A stretch of DNA of 64,000 nt. Source: Alligator mississippiensis. Lineage: Eukaryota > Chordata > Crocodylia > Alligatoridae. Below are positions 13,700 through 25,260 of this stretch, one piece after another (position 1 is the stretch's first letter; each line of letters starts with the position of its first letter). The notes below the pieces were generated by a model. The model saw only the letters and a program-made list of their open reading frames with translations. It was not told the DNA's origin and did no database searches. Both the position numbers and the translations under genes were made by a program. Location of the stretch: contig NC_081824.1 of the NCBI RefSeq assembly GCF_030867095.1, positions 171,066,933-171,130,932 of the forward strand, in the 5' to 3' direction.

Positions 13700-14070
13700 A
13701 TGTTAAACCTCTAAAACCTTTTACAATCTTAGGTGTCCTTTCTCAGGCCTTTTCAAGTTCAGCAATAATCTTTTTGAGGCAAAGTGGCTAAATCCAAGCA
13801 CAGAATACAAGGTGTGGACAAACAATTGATTCATGTAGGACCATTATAATCTTCTCTATTTTTTGCTACCCTCTCTTTAATGCAACCTGGAATCCTATTA
13901 GCTTTTCTGACTGTCACTGCACAAGTGCACATTGAGCAGACATCTTCATTGAACTGTGTGTCTACAATAGCCCCTGGATCTTTTTTTCTGAGAGGTGCGA
14001 GCTAATTTAGAACCCAACAGTGTGTATGAAACCCACAGAGCTTTATTCACAGTCACTGTGTCATTGTGTC
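13700..14070 (-). mobile_element. Old LINE relic (CR1/L3-like), 3' half of ORF2
   Basis: Read on the minus strand, the translation contains fragments such as DPGAIVDTQFNED and CAVTVRKANRIPGCIK. They match the order seen in CR1/L2-type reverse transcriptase tails (an 'LGV.VD.....C..A..KAN..LG.I' layout). The plus strand shows TAAATCCAAGCACAGAATAC and GCAACCTGGAATCCTATTAG, phrases I associate with an old reptilian LINE. Stops and indels are frequent; this is an ancient fragment. Confidence 0.6.
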
Positions 14071-14341
14071 CTTTGTAGTTCTCTCTTATTATAATTTCCT
14101 GTCTCTCCCTTGGTGCCAGAGTTCTTGCAATGCAGGGCTTTTTCTTCCTTTTTTAAAATGTTGTAATCTGTCCTGTTATTTTCTCTCAATTCTTGGTGTG
14201 ATATATATTAACATGTTAGGTTGGTTTTGAGTTTTTTTAGTTTTTGTTTGTTTGTTTTTTTGTTTTTTTACAGACAAACTAATCTCTGCATTGGCACATA
14301 TGTTGCTAGGATGCCCCTCATGAACGGAATTTCTCAAAGAC
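14071..14341. repeat. Spacer with T-rich low-complexity tract
   Basis: A T/G homopolymer-rich tract (TTTTTGTTTGTTTG...) occupies about 14232-14271. Nothing else was recognised. Confidence 0.6.
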
Positions 14342-15189
14342 TAGAGGTGCACTGATATATCGGTTGCATATTGAATTGGCACCAATCAAAGGGAAATTTA
14401 CATTATTGGCTACTGGCTTTTTTTTGGCCGTTGTAGCCAATAATGTTCTCTAATAAATATAATTAACTATGCCTTCTGGCCAGGACCCCCAGACATCCGG
14501 GTTCCCTTGGAAAATGGTGGATTTCCCTTTGCAGGTGGGCAGCATTCCAGCCTGCAAGAAGTCCTGCTTGGGCTGCCAGGAGCAAGATGCAGAGGGTGCC
14601 TCATGCATGTACACAGCCACACATACATACTGCCAGGAAAACCGCTGAGCAGTGTGGACAGCAGCTCCCTGCAGGTAAGTCTATGGAGGAGAAGGGCTAC
14701 AGGGGAGGGAAGGGAGATGCGGGGAAGGAAGGGGCGGCGGGGGAGGGGGCGCAGATCAAGGCTCCCATGCTGAAGGAGGGAGTGGGCTGGGGCTGAGGGC
14801 ACTGCCCAGCCAGGGCAGTGCATGGGACAGGAAGCAGGACAGAGCAATGGGCAGCTCACGCAAGTAGCGTGGCTCCCTGTTACTGAGCACACCCCTTGGG
14901 AGAGGCATGGGTGGTGCATGTGCCTCCCCAGATTTGTGCGCAGGATGGATACAGGCTGCTCGCTATGGGCTTGGGGCTCTCTGCTCTGCTGCCTTTGCCC
15001 CGGGACCCCTGCACCTGCTGTGCTTGGCAGCAGTGGGGGTGGTGAGTTGTGTCTGCTGCTGCTGGGTGGGCAGGGGACACATGGCCGGTATGGGGCTCCT
15101 GAAGCAAAGGCATCAGAGCAGACAGCCCCGAGCCTGCAGCTGGCAGCCTGTGTCCACCCTTGCCCTGCTTGGCTCTGCCTTGCTTAAAA

Positions 15190-15345
15190 GTGTCCTGGTG
15201 CTTGCAAATGGTGGCAGCAATGTTTGAACTAAATCTCATTCGACAATCTTTAGTTCAAGCACCCCTTCCGCCATGTTTAAGCTCTGGGACACTGATACAT
15301 GTGGCACCAGAGGCTGCTGGAGTGTGTCAAAAAAATGTTTATTTA
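15190..15345. mobile_element. MITE nested in the hAT family-B element
   Basis: Inverted arms GTGTCCTGGTGCTTGC...GTTTGAACT and AGTTCAAGCACC...TCTGGGACAC flank a centre reading AAATCTCATTCGACAATC. The same centre (AAAGCTCATTTGACGAAC) and arm order occur at about 60640-60765, so this is a shorter copy of the 60526-60853 element. A palindromic stretch (TTTATTTATGCCAGTAC / GTACTAGCATAAATAAA) follows at 15338-15380. Confidence 0.65.
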
Positions 15346-15385
15346 TGCCAGTACATTTTAAAGTACTAGCATAAATAAACCCTTG

Positions 15386-15405
15386 GGGGGGGGGGGGGAG
15401 GGGAT
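15386..15405 (+). repeat. Poly-G tract
   Basis: An almost pure G run interrupted once by A. It is low complexity and potentially G-quadruplex forming. Confidence 0.8.
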
Positions 15406-15573
15406 ATAACCAAATCGGCTATTGGATCAGTATCGACCAATATGATTGGTGAATAATCGGCTATCAGTATTGGCCAAGAAAACCTTTATCGGACAGGTGC
15501 TGTCATTTTCCCAGCCTCCATTATTAGTATTGGACTTTGTGGAAATGGACTATAGCTCATCAGTGCATCTCTG

Positions 15574-16950
15574 TAATACGCTGCTTTCCTTGCAAAGCAG
15601 TCTAGTCAAATGGCAAGGGCACAAGTTTGACACACCGATGATTCCATGCTTCTACAATATCCTACACGAAAAGTGTTTCTCATCTAAGACTTCACCTTAC
15701 ATTTAGATTGTGATGCATCTTTTTATACAGTACAGATATTGCTAACCTTTATCTGATATCAGTCCATAAAATCAGAAATACATGGCTTCTAAATTATAGC
15801 TTTCATTTTTACCATTTCTCCTTTATACCAGGCTCTAATGATCATCCCAACATCTGCTACATTAACATCACTGTAGATTTAAGAGGTGTTTTATTATGTT
15901 CTACTTTAGCATACATAAAGCTATGAAAAAAAGGAGAAATCCAGAAGCACAGTCCTGAATGCATCAGTTCCAGCCCGTATTTGATTTACATACATAAACA
16001 CAGTTATTGCAAAACAAATAATAATGCAGGCACTTCCTTATGAAAGCAGGGATATGGGTCTCAGCCACATGGTCCAATATGAGAATCTACTGTACTTCTT
16101 GTGGAGATTTTATGAAAGTCTCATGTGCAAAGGAGTGGAGCCAAACTTTCTACACTAGAAAGGATACTGGGGAGACACAGTGCTTCAATTAGACACTGAA
16201 GTATCTCCCTCAAACAATTACGGGAGAATGCAAGATATACCTAGCCTCAGTCTACCAGAGATCTTATCTACACTTGTTAGCCATTATAAACTAATGACAG
16301 CAAAGCCAGGTAAGAATAAATATTTTGTCTTAGTTAAAAAAGCAAAAGGATGAAAAAAAACCCCACAAAGAAAGGTGATGAAAACTTTCTTCACGCTATA
16401 ACATGCAAAAATGTAACATGGGGTCAGAAATCTGTGACTTTCAGATCTACTGACAGATGCAAAGCACAGGATTGGATGAAAAAGTTTACAAGGATTAAAC
16501 AAATACATTCACATAAGAAGCTCAGTGTCAAAGAACTCCCATAACCACGCAATCCAAAACACAACCTGTCCTGAGAAAAATATGGGAAAACTCATAGGAG
16601 ATCATCCCCTAAAAGCCAGCAAATCCCTGTGCTGGTAGACCTAGGGGGATGCAGATACTAGAGCTGAGGTTTATAGAAACTATGCTATCAATGCCCCATA
16701 TGTTTAAAATTAAAATTGTTTCAATGAGGAATTCTACTACTTAGGAGCAACTGTATCTGGTTATTTGAAAGAGAAGAATTACACAAATGAAGGATGTGCC
16801 CAGATTAATTTGAAAGCAATAATGCACTAAGTAACTGAGATAAGGAATCCTAGAGGAATTAAAGGAAAGGAAGAGAATAATTATAGCTTGAATATGATAA
16901 AGGGAGTAAGTGAATGAAAAAAAATTGCCACACAGCACCTGATTTGAATG
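15574..16950. other. Unique sequence, no feature seen
   Basis: No repeat termini or coding signals were recognised. The old LINE relic below may begin within the last few hundred bases but cannot be traced by eye. Confidence 0.45.
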
Positions 16951-17133
16951 ATTAAAAGGAGGAGGAGAGATGTGAATAACCAAAATTGATCTGTGATGGG
17001 TGTAGAACAGTAACAGTGAAATATTAATGGGCATCAATAATCTAGACATAAACTGGGACACACTAAACAGAAGGAATACATTGAGTAAAACATTTGCAGG
17101 CACCCTGATGAGAACAGCCAACTGGGTTGCACT
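16951..17133 (+). mobile_element. Ancient LINE relic, endonuclease part
   Basis: The translation MGINNLDINWDTLNRRNT recalls the 'GDFNYPDINW' block of CR1/L2-type endonucleases. The relic is cut by the solo LTR at 17134 and resumes after 17831. It is heavily mutated; the class is clearer than the family. Confidence 0.5.
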
Positions 17134-17826
17134 TGTCACAACCCAAGGGTGTGATTTTTGTTTTGTGTGCGCTTTGGCACCACTGAATTATTTTCCCACC
17201 AAATTGTAGCTTTCTTTGCAGTGTGCATTTCTTCTTTGCAGCTAAGAAATGCTCGTTGCAAGAGTTCCCGCCATTTGTATGATAATTCGAGCTCCATTAT
17301 TGGCTTGCGTGGAATTATTCACACGTGGCGGCTAGTGATTGGCTTGCTAGCTGTATAAAAAGCTTGAGTGGTTTCCGCCCAAGTTGGAGGACTCCACGAA
17401 CACCAGGAGGAGGAGACTTCACGCTGTGTGAAGATCTCTAAGCGCTGCAGAGCCTATCAGACCCAGCGCATTTCAAGCAGGCAACAGAGGTCTGATCAGC
17501 CTCTAGCCTCTCCCCGTCGCCGTTCGCAATCCTCGACGTATCCCTCTCCCTGCGCGCAAAAGAATCCACGGAGCCTCGACAACTCCGTGAGAGGGATTGA
17601 ATATTGTCTGAGTCCTCAAACGAGGATTTAAGTGGAGCTGTGCCTGGGAAACTGTCCAGCCTACACCGCGACCATCTTCGGCGTAAGTAAACAATCTTGA
17701 ATCAACCATTACGCGTCCGTGACTAATTCTAGCGTGCCGCCTGTTTTCTCCGACCCAGCGTGCCCGGGCTGTTGGCCACAGCCCGCGCGGTGCGAAAAAG
17801 GGCCCGGATCGCTCCCAGCCCGCACA
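17134..17826 (+). mobile_element. Solo LTR of an endogenous retrovirus-like element (copy 2) with 5-bp target duplication
   Basis: The segment begins TGTCACAACCCAAG and ends GCCCGCACA. The bases GCACT directly precede it (17129-17133) and follow it (17827-17831), a perfect 5-bp target site duplication, and the TG...CA ends fit LTR termini. Inside are a TATAAAA box (17354-17360), TTCCGCCCAAGT and GGCGTAAGTAAAC, shared with the LTR at 12646. No gag, pol or env lies alongside, so it arose by LTR-LTR recombination. It interrupts an old LINE. Confidence 0.85.
17354..17360 (+). promoter_or_regulatory. TATA box of LTR copy 2
   Basis: TATAAAA precedes AGCTTGAGTGGTTTCCGCCC. Relative position and downstream context match the sister LTR. 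Confidence 0.6.
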
Positions 17827-17831
17827 GCACT

Positions 17832-18720
17832 AAGCAAAGGAGGAACTATGGACCCAGTCCTGCTCCTTTTGAAGTCAGTTGGAGTTTGGCCAATAGGCTT
17901 CAGTGAGGAAAAACTATATCCCTTTAAGAAAAGTAGTCATTGATACCTGAGAGTTAAATAGACACAATTAAAAACCAAAAAGCATAAATTTTGTAAGAAG
18001 GTGAAAAATGTTTAAGTGAAATCAAAGGAAGAAACAACAGAGGAGAAATGGGCTGTGTTAAAAGTATATTAATAGATGTCTGCCATCTAGTGATAAGCAA
18101 AGTGAGAAGAACAATCTTAATCTGTGTTAAATGAAGCAAAATACAACATAGAAGAAAAATAAAGACAGAATAGGTGAAATATTGAACAAGCTCATAAGAA
18201 CATAACATTACAGAATTAAACTAGAGAGCAGGAAACTTAGAGGTGAAGTATAAAAGGAAGACTCATAAGAAGTTAAGATAAATGGTAAGAATAGCTTGGA
18301 GTATATAAGGAACAGGTGGTCACTGAAGAAGGCAGTAGGGTCTTCAAGACATGATATTAGGGGAATTTGTCAGAAGTAGTAAATGTTGCTAAAAATTAAT
18401 GAATTCACTGCCTGTCTCTGTATTCACGAAGGAAGATGAGAACCAGATGAAAGAATTAGACATACATTTACCATAGGAGGCAGATAAAATACCACAAGAA
18501 ATAAGGATCTTGCTGAACTGATAAAAACAAAACATGCAAAGACTAACAAAACTTCGGAGTCACATGAAATTCATCCCCAAACTCTACAGAAAACAGCAAA
18601 TGTTAACATTCTGCAGACATATTGCAAATCATCTGGAAGTGGAAAAAGTAGTGACAGATTCTTGTGAAACTGAAGCTTGTGTAATACTTATAATTAAGCA
18701 GGTCTTTTAGGTTTTAAGAC
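17832..18720 (+). mobile_element. Ancient LINE relic, linker and start of reverse transcriptase
   Basis: This continues the relic cut by the LTR. Around 18425-18715 the translation (FTKEDENQMKELD ... SHMKFIPKLY ... ANHLEVEKVV) follows the CR1/L2 order from the linker before the reverse transcriptase to the 'KS.GPD-IHP..L' block. Several stops and frameshifts are present. At 17850-17915 GACCCAGTCCTGCTCC and TTGAAGTCAGTTGGAG resemble another old reptilian repeat. Confidence 0.5.
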
Positions 18721-18829
18721 ATCTCATTCAAAACATGCAGGTGCCAGACCTCCTTGTACCAGGCTGCAATTTAAATTAGGATATTCTCAAGATCACAAGA
18801 TTTATTTGTGTATTTTTCTACTCAATAGT

Positions 18830-19020
18830 TCCTCATACATCACCCTGTACATCTTCAACACACTTTATCAGCACTGACTAGTTAATTCTCACCAATCTGT
18901 CGAGTAGATTCTTCCAAGTATTATTCCTTCCATTTTAAAGATGAGGAAAACAGGAAGTAAATGTCACTTGCCCAAAGCCATGCAACATAGGTAAGGGCAA
19001 AATAAGGGTTAGAATATAAG
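18830..19020 (+). repeat. MIR-type SINE relic (core and 3' part)
   Basis: CTTTATCAGCACTGACTAGT, then AATTCTCACCAATCTGT, then CCATTTTAAAGATGAGGAAA and CACTTGCCCAAAGCCATGCA follow the MIR consensus order and spacing (tRNA-unrelated core to L2-like tail). MIR-like SINEs predate the amniote split, so presence in a sauropsid is expected, though usually at low identity. Confidence 0.7.
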
Positions 19021-19156
19021 GGTGAAATTGTGGCTTTGTTGAAGTCAGTAAAAGTTTTGCCATTGTTTTCAGTGGGTCTGGAACTTTATCCAATGGCTTT
19101 TGACTCCTTGACCTGTGTTCATTCTAATGGACTATTCTGCTTCTTTAGTTTGTTAT

Positions 19157-20961
19157 TCATAGACATTCATAAACATTAGGGCTGGAAGAGACCTCATACG
19201 ATCATTGGGTCCAGCCTCTTGCCCAAAGGGCAGGAAGTTAGCTAGGGTCAAAGGATACCAGCAAGACAAGCATCCAAATGTTTCTTAGAAGTGTCCAGAG
19301 TAGGTGCTTGCACCATCTCTGGGGGGGAGTCTATTCCAGCTCTTGGTGGTTTGGACATTAAAGAAGTTTTTCCTTATGTCCAGCCTAAAACAATCTTGTA
19401 GGAGTTTGTGACTGTCGGACCTTGTAATCCCTTGGCGTGCCCTGGTGAACAGGCGTTCCCACAAATCCTGATGCACAACCCTTACGTACTTATAGGCTGC
19501 CACCAAGTCACCCCTGAGCCTGCGCTTCTACAGGCTGAAAAGCCCCATAGTTCGCAGCTTCTCTTCATAAGGCCTGTTCTCTTGCCCTCTGATCATGTAT
19601 GTGGCTCTCATCTGGACTCTTTCAGGCTTCTCCACGTCCTTCCTTAATTGTGGAGCCCAGAATTGGATGCAGTAATCCAGCTGCAGTCTCACCAAGGCCG
19701 AGTACAGTGGGAGGATGACATCCTGGTCTTGCTTGAGATACATTGGTAGATGCAAGCCAGAGTTTTGTTTGCTTTGCCAGCTTTGGTATCATACTGGTGC
19801 CTCATATTCATCTTGTGGTCAATCATGACCCCCAAGTCTCTTTCAACGGTGGTGCTAGCAAGTGTAGCACTGCCAAGCCTATAACTGTGATGCGGGGTTA
19901 TTCTGCCTCCCCGCCCCACACCCCAGGTGGAGCACCTTGCATTTCTCTGTAGTGAATGCCATCAGGTTTTCATCTGCCCACCTTGCAAGCCCATATGGGC
20001 TGGAATGAACTTCCCTTGTGCTTCTAGGATCACTTCCTTAAGGAGCAACCACTCATCATGAACTCCTCTCCCTGTCAAATCATGGGTTCTCAGGGCCTCA
20101 AGAACAAGCCTCCTAAGCTTATGAAAGTTGGCTTTCCTAAAGACAAGGACTGCTGCATTGGTGGCTGATTTGCCAGCTTTGTGATGGATAGTGAAAGTGA
20201 TCAGCTCGTGGTCACTGTCACCCAGTTTTCCTTCGATTCTTAGGTCACTGATTAGATCATCCCCTTTGGCCAGTACCAGGTCCAGCAGCACCTTACCCCT
20301 TGTTGGCCCATAAACTTCTTGAGACAGGTAGAGCTCATCCACACATGTGAGGAAGCTTTGAGACCAAATGGATTTGGCCGAGTGCTCTTCCCATGAGATG
20401 TCCGGGTAGTTAAAGTCTCCCATGACAACCATGCAACAAGAGTGTGCAGCCTTGGCCAGTTCCCTGGCAAATTCATGGTCAAGCTCTTGCTCCTGCTTTG
20501 GAGGTTTGTAGTAGACTCCTACCATTGTATCCCCTTTGCCACGTTCCCCTTGTATTCTAACCCAGAGGGGTCTCCAGTCGTCCTCCTTGGATGTCAGTCT
20601 CAGCTTGTAGGGATGTGTGGCTCTCCTTCACATAGAGAGTTACACCCCCGCCCCTTTTTTCAGCATGATCTCTCCTGTACAGCGTATAGCCATTTATACA
20701 CATAGTCCAGTCATACGAGGAGTCTCACCAGGTCCCTGTTATCCCTATGAGATTGTAGTCGTTTTTGTTTAGCAGAAGGACCAGTTCCTCCTGTTTATTC
20801 CCCAAACTTCTGGCATTAGTGTACAGGCAAACAAGTATGCCATTGGAAGCCCTAGGCTTCCTTGCAGTCATGGAGAAGCTCTGTTCTTGGGCTGGGGTAG
20901 GAGTGGGTTCCTTTGAGCATCCTAATCTGCTGATTTTGCAATATATATTATATTGCAACAT
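19157..20961 (-). mobile_element. CR1 LINE with a large internal deletion
   Basis: On the minus strand the 5' part (20961 to about 20000) encodes an endonuclease start (NARSLGNKQEELVLLLNKND), then CCMVVMGDFNYPDISWEEHS and GDSDHELITF. At about 19985-20005 the sequence jumps straight to the C-terminal block after the reverse transcriptase (RWADENLMAF, then ERDLGVMIDHKMNM). The catalytic YLDF and FADD regions are therefore missing, roughly 1.2-1.4 kb compared with the CR1 at 42648. The 3' end carries the CR1 tail; on the plus strand it starts near ATTCATAGACATTCATAAAC and runs into GGGCTGGAAGAGACCTCAT. Smaller frameshifts split the remaining frames. It cannot encode an active enzyme. Confidence 0.85.
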
Positions 20962-21225
20962 GTTATATTCTCATACAAACCATAAAATGCAGACTTTTTG
21001 CCATTTTTACATGGTTGCCAATTCTGACAATCCTATGTGTTCTCACATGTGCTTTTAACATTCTTAAAATCCACACTAGACACAATCTAGGGAAATCTAG
21101 AAACTACAGATTTGCAATATTAATTTCCATATGGGGCAAAGATAGTGGAAACATTAATCAAAGCTAAAATATGAGAGTACCTGGAAAAGTGTGCGTTAAT
21201 GAATTCTGCATGCATTCACAGAAAG
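20962..21225. other. Unique spacer
   Basis: Nothing was recognised. Confidence 0.5.
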
Positions 21226-22260
21226 GAGATCACATCAAACAAATATCTTTTTGAAGAGGTAAAATTGTGGATGAGAGAAAGGCAGGCAGTAAACATCATT
21301 TTCTTGGATCTGAATTTCTGATACAGTGCAGCACGAAAGACAAAGGTTAGGAATAAAAGTTTAAAGCGCGAGTGCTTAACTCCTTCTGCCCTGATATGTA
21401 ACTGTGTAAATTCTGCTGCTTTCATGGATTTTTAGAACTGAAGTTAAAATAAAGAAAAGATAAAGGATTTCACTTGCACTAAGGTCCCTTCAGACTGCTC
21501 TGAAAGTGTCAGCTGGCCCTAGAATAGGTGTAAATTAGCTTTGTGGTGTTCAAACTGGCAAAAATATAATTTAATATGCTTTGAAGCTGTTTTGTACTTT
21601 CAGAGCAATGCAGAGAGGTCTTAATATAAATGAGAATTATGTTCCAAGAATAAGGATGTATGCAAATGGAAACAGTAGATCGTAAAGGGAGGAGACTACC
21701 TGGGGAGAGAAGTAATTTTGAACACCGTATTTTATTTATCTGAGACTTGGAAGGAAAGATAGATGAAGGCTTTAACAGATGATGAAGAACTGCTGGAGGC
21801 AGACAAAAGACATACAGTGTTCACAACTCAGTAGCAATGAAACAGGCAAAGCAAGCTTATTGTATTTGAATGGGAGAAAAATATCAGAACTGAAACTCAG
21901 GAAGAAAAAAGAAGTGACTGTAGCTGAAAGACTATGGGGAAGTAGATAGCACAGGGCTTTACAAGAAATAAAACAGAAGGATTAAACATTTTATAAACCT
22001 GAGGAAACTTCTTGTGGTCTTTCTGAAGAGTCTATTGAGGCCATCATTGGGATATTGTGCAAAGGTCTGAGTACCTTACTCTGAAGAGGTACTCTGGAAA
22101 TAGAAATAATATCAGGAGTACAAGGAAACGATCAACTTAAAAGCTGGAGAATCTAGGTGCACTCTTTGGAAAGGAGAAGCTGAAGATGGAACCTCACGGA
22201 TTGTTGATTAGTTAATATACACAGAAGCAACCAAGCCCAGCAACAGGTGCAACTCATGTA
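21226..22260 (+). mobile_element. Ancient CR1/L2-like LINE relic, reverse transcriptase to 3' part
   Basis: The fragment LFEEVKLWMRERQAVNIIFL DL corresponds to the 'Y.QV...L..G..VDVVYLDF' block, and near 22040-22110 MRPSLGYCAKV.VPY corresponds to the 'RP.LEYCVQ.W.P' block. The relic is interrupted by many stops and indels. It may be the downstream part of the LINE broken at 16951-18720, separated by later insertions, but that link is inference. Confidence 0.5.
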
Positions 22261-23052
22261 ATGTCCTTCTAGCATTCTTGAACAAGAATAAAATTTTTGT
22301 GTATAAGAGGAGCAAAATAATTATTAGGAACAAATTTACATTGAAATATATCTCTTAATGCCAAAAGAGTGAGAGGCCTCAATGCAACCTTTATTTACAG
22401 TCCTGTCTCAAGCTACAATGTAGATAGTTATGCTGTGAATTTGCACACACTGAAGGAATAAGAGGCAAACTTCACTGCATAAACTGTTTACACTATATGT
22501 AGCTCTTTAGAAATATTCAGGTGCATTTAGATGGTTACACTAGAAAAGTCTCTAGTTCTTCAGGGTGTACGCCAACTTTAACTATTGAAGGACAGGAAAA
22601 TTCCTGTAAGTAGATTATGCTATACTTCCTTGGAAGCTTCTGATATGGTATACCACTGGTGATAAGATACCAACTAAATGCATCATTGACATGATCCAGC
22701 TGAGCAACAATTATGCTCCTAAATTACTGCCAGTTTCATTTATGGTGCATTTTATCTCACAGTTTTTATCACCAAACAAAGCCCTTGCTGGTGAAAATGA
22801 GAACAGTCAGAATAAAATAAGAAAAAGAATAGGTTGAACCAAACTCATGAAGTCTTTTCTCACTAATACTCACAACAACAAACTGAGATTTAATCACAGA
22901 TAGGGTTGGAAGATGGTCAATTGGCCAGTCAAATAATGTCACTGCAGTAATCTGTTACAGCAGTAAGCATTGAGCAGTGGGATGCTCCACCTGCCCCAGC
23001 ATCTCAGCATTCATGAGCTGCCTGGTACCTTGAGGTATGTGGAAAAAACATT
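22261..23052. other. Unique AT-rich sequence, no feature seen
   Basis: No repeat termini or coding signals were recognised. Confidence 0.5.
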
Positions 23053-23230
23053 TAAAGCTGTGTCTATGTGTCCAAATCGCCAAATCTTTCTGAATCAATT
23101 CGGAGGGTTCTGATTTGATTTGGAGAAATTAAAGGGTCTCCTGATTCAATTCAGATTCGGAGATTCAGTCACTGAATCAGGCTGAATCTCCGCCGAATCA
23201 AATCAGGGACTGAAGCTTCGTACAGCTCTA
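23053..23230. mobile_element. Short foldback copy of hAT-type family A
   Basis: The segment is built from GAATC/GATTC words (AATCTTTCTGAATCAATTCG; GATTCAGTCACTGAATC; CCGCCGAATCAAATC) and ends GAAGCTTCGTACAGCTCTA. Its inverse matches the left terminus TAGGGCTGTGTGAAGCTTC of the 29654 element. The left end (AAAGCTGTGTC) is degraded. No 8-bp duplication was found. Confidence 0.65.
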
Positions 23231-24395
23231 GTTGCCACCTACGATAACCACGTAACATAGTCATCACTCGCTGGCTGATTTCTTAACTCGCAGATCTAAA
23301 AGAAGTACAATCTCATTTAAGTATGATCTTCTTGTAGAAAACAGGATATTAGGCTTTTATTTATTCTCAGGGGGATTTAATACTGTGAGATAAAAAGAAA
23401 CAGGCAGGGTTTATGTTATTTTCTCCAGTGCCCATGTGATCTGGCCTGCTAACCCCTGCCTTAGGGAAATGTTTAATAATGTCCTAGTGAAGGCCACAAA
23501 ACATGAAAGCATTTTGTTTTTATATTTGCTTGTGAAAGGACTGATGCTCTCTAGAAAGATGATGACAACATTCCTGAACACTTGAACAAAATGTACTTCC
23601 TCTTATTGACTAGAATGCCTGAATGTACTAAGAAACACATGCATTTTAGACAGCATTAATAATTTAACATAAAAACTGGGCAAATTTTATATTTCTGTCA
23701 GGAATATATTAGTTTTTCTGTACTTAAAATCAGACCGTACCTCATTAGCTGTGTTGTGAGTTCCAACTATTCTGATGAAGGATGCAGGTTGTCTGTCAAA
23801 AGTTATTGTTTGCCAAGATCTACAAAAGGCAGAGGGACATGTGGTATTAGGCAGAGACACTACAGGTAGCAGTGAAAGAATCCATTCAAGTGTTAATACA
23901 GGACATCATTTAATAAAGACAGAAGTGGACATTATTTTTTCAAGGTCTGAATTTCCAGCACTCTTGATTCAGTTTAAATTGTTTCAAGTGTTCTGACTTC
24001 ATGCACAATTCTGTACTACAAATATTACAGAGTAAAGCTCATGCTACTGTTAAAGACTGTTATAAAAATAGTAATAGGAATCATTATGAGCGAGAAGTCT
24101 AAGATATCCATGATACTAAATTTATCACAAACTTCACTAACAGAAATACATGAGGAAAAGCATCTTGTTAATGTCCAAGAAGAAGTCACAGGAAACACCA
24201 GATATGGACTAAGGGCCATGTCACACAAGACACTTACTATGTGTTCAATGTTCAAGAAGTAAAACTCATGCAAAGTGGGCTTGTATTGTAACAAACATGA
24301 CTTTCTTGGCAAGGAGCATCTCCAGATCACATTAAGTGACACATGTTCAGTTACCATTGGCCTGCTCCATGGAGACAATATGAACAATTTGTGGT
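23231..24395. other. Unique AT-rich sequence, no feature seen
   Basis: No repeat termini or coding signals were recognised. Confidence 0.5.
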
Positions 24396-24789
24396 TCTCC
24401 AGCCAGAGCCAACCCTAGGGGTGTGTGGGGCCTGGGACGTATCAGGCTGTGTGGGGGAGTGGCGAGCGGTTGGAGCACAGAACATGTGGCAGCCAGTGGG
24501 GTCTGTATGGCACTGTCCGTAGAGACCCCCAAAGCACAGGGCCCAGGGCAGGTTCCCCGATTTGCTCCCCATAAGGGATGGCTCTGTTTCCAGAACCCCA
24601 GGATACATTCTTCCTGGTCCCAACCATTCCTGCTCCAAGACTCTGGCTATCCACCCACCTGAACTCTACTGCCCAGGGGAGTGGTACCAACTGCGAAGTG
24701 ACACCCCTTCCCACCCTGGGGGAGTGTGACCCTGGCCTGCATGGCACCCTGAGCACACAGTGAAAGGCTCAAGGTTTGCTGAGGCTTGC
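24396..24789. repeat. GC-rich leader beside the Harbinger relic, possible DNA-transposon end
   Basis: CCAGAGCCAACCCTAGGGGT followed by GTGTGGGGCC resembles the 'gagccggccctaggggtg' termini of some reptilian DNA elements. Whether it is the outer end of the Harbinger element that follows or a separate insertion is not clear. Confidence 0.35.
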
Positions 24790-24839
24790 CATTTTTGCTC
24801 GAGCACTCTGCTGTCACCTAGCTTTGTGAACCAAATTGA

Positions 24840-25260
24840 ACCAAGGAATGCCTGCAGAAGAGCTGTGAACTGGACTCATGATGAGACGCTGGACCTCAGC
24901 ATAATCTGGGGTGAGAAGAGAACCATCACCACTACTGCCAAGGGCAGAAAAGGCACCAAACAAAGCCAGATGTTTTGCGAGTGCATGGCATCCTAGATGG
25001 TGGCTTGGGGGCACCAGCAGGACTAGCAGCCATTCTGCATCAGAATCAAGAGCATGAAAGTACACTGTGTTTGGGGCAGGGACACCAAAACAAGGTCTCA
25101 GATGTCACAAGGAGCATGGTCCCCTACCATGAGGAGCTGGCAAGGCTTCTGGAGGCAGACCATGCCATTGCTCCTTGCCACATCATGCATGGCACACCTG
25201 TGGGCCTAGTACAGTGTAATGATGATGACAGAAATGATAATGGAGCCCTTTTTCTGCTGT
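24840..25260 (+). pseudogene. Relic of the Myb/SANT-like DNA-binding gene of a PIF/Harbinger element
   Basis: PIF/Harbinger elements carry a second gene for a Myb/SANT-like protein that assists transposase nuclear import and DNA binding (family knowledge). Here the translation RAVNWTHDETLDLSIIWGEK has the W-T-x-x-E-T...L-x-x-I/L-W-G start of the domain. A more distal fragment NKVSDVTRSMVPYHEELARLL parallels the 'K.L...Y..V...N..SG......F..EL..IL' end. The helices between are shifted out of frame, so the gene is broken. The transposase relic lies 1.2 kb downstream on the opposite strand, the convergent arrangement expected for this superfamily. Confidence 0.65.

Larger units (their letters stand above)
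14342..15573. mobile_element. hAT-type non-autonomous element, family B (copy 1)
   Basis: The left end TAGAGGTGCACTGATAT and right end ATCAGTGCATCTCTG are inverted terminal repeats of the TAGGGGTGCACCGAT type. The AT-rich ends contain the shared phrases CATTATTGGCT and GCCAATAATG. The interior (14640-15185) is GC-rich with a TGCAGGTAAGTCT splice-donor-like site, matching TGCCAGTAAGTCT in family-B copy 2 at 54951. Only one GC-rich arm is present here, and a different MITE is inserted at about 15190-15345. No target duplication could be confirmed. Confidence 0.7.

Noticed and set aside
14467-14919. 150-codon minus-strand frame
   Set aside because: It is inside the hAT family-B element, Cys/Pro/Leu-rich with no domain pattern.
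12646-17826. A single provirus bounded by the two LTRs
   Set aside because: The LTRs differ substantially, the DNA between them is unrelated repeats and unique sequence, and the second LTR has its own complete target duplication.
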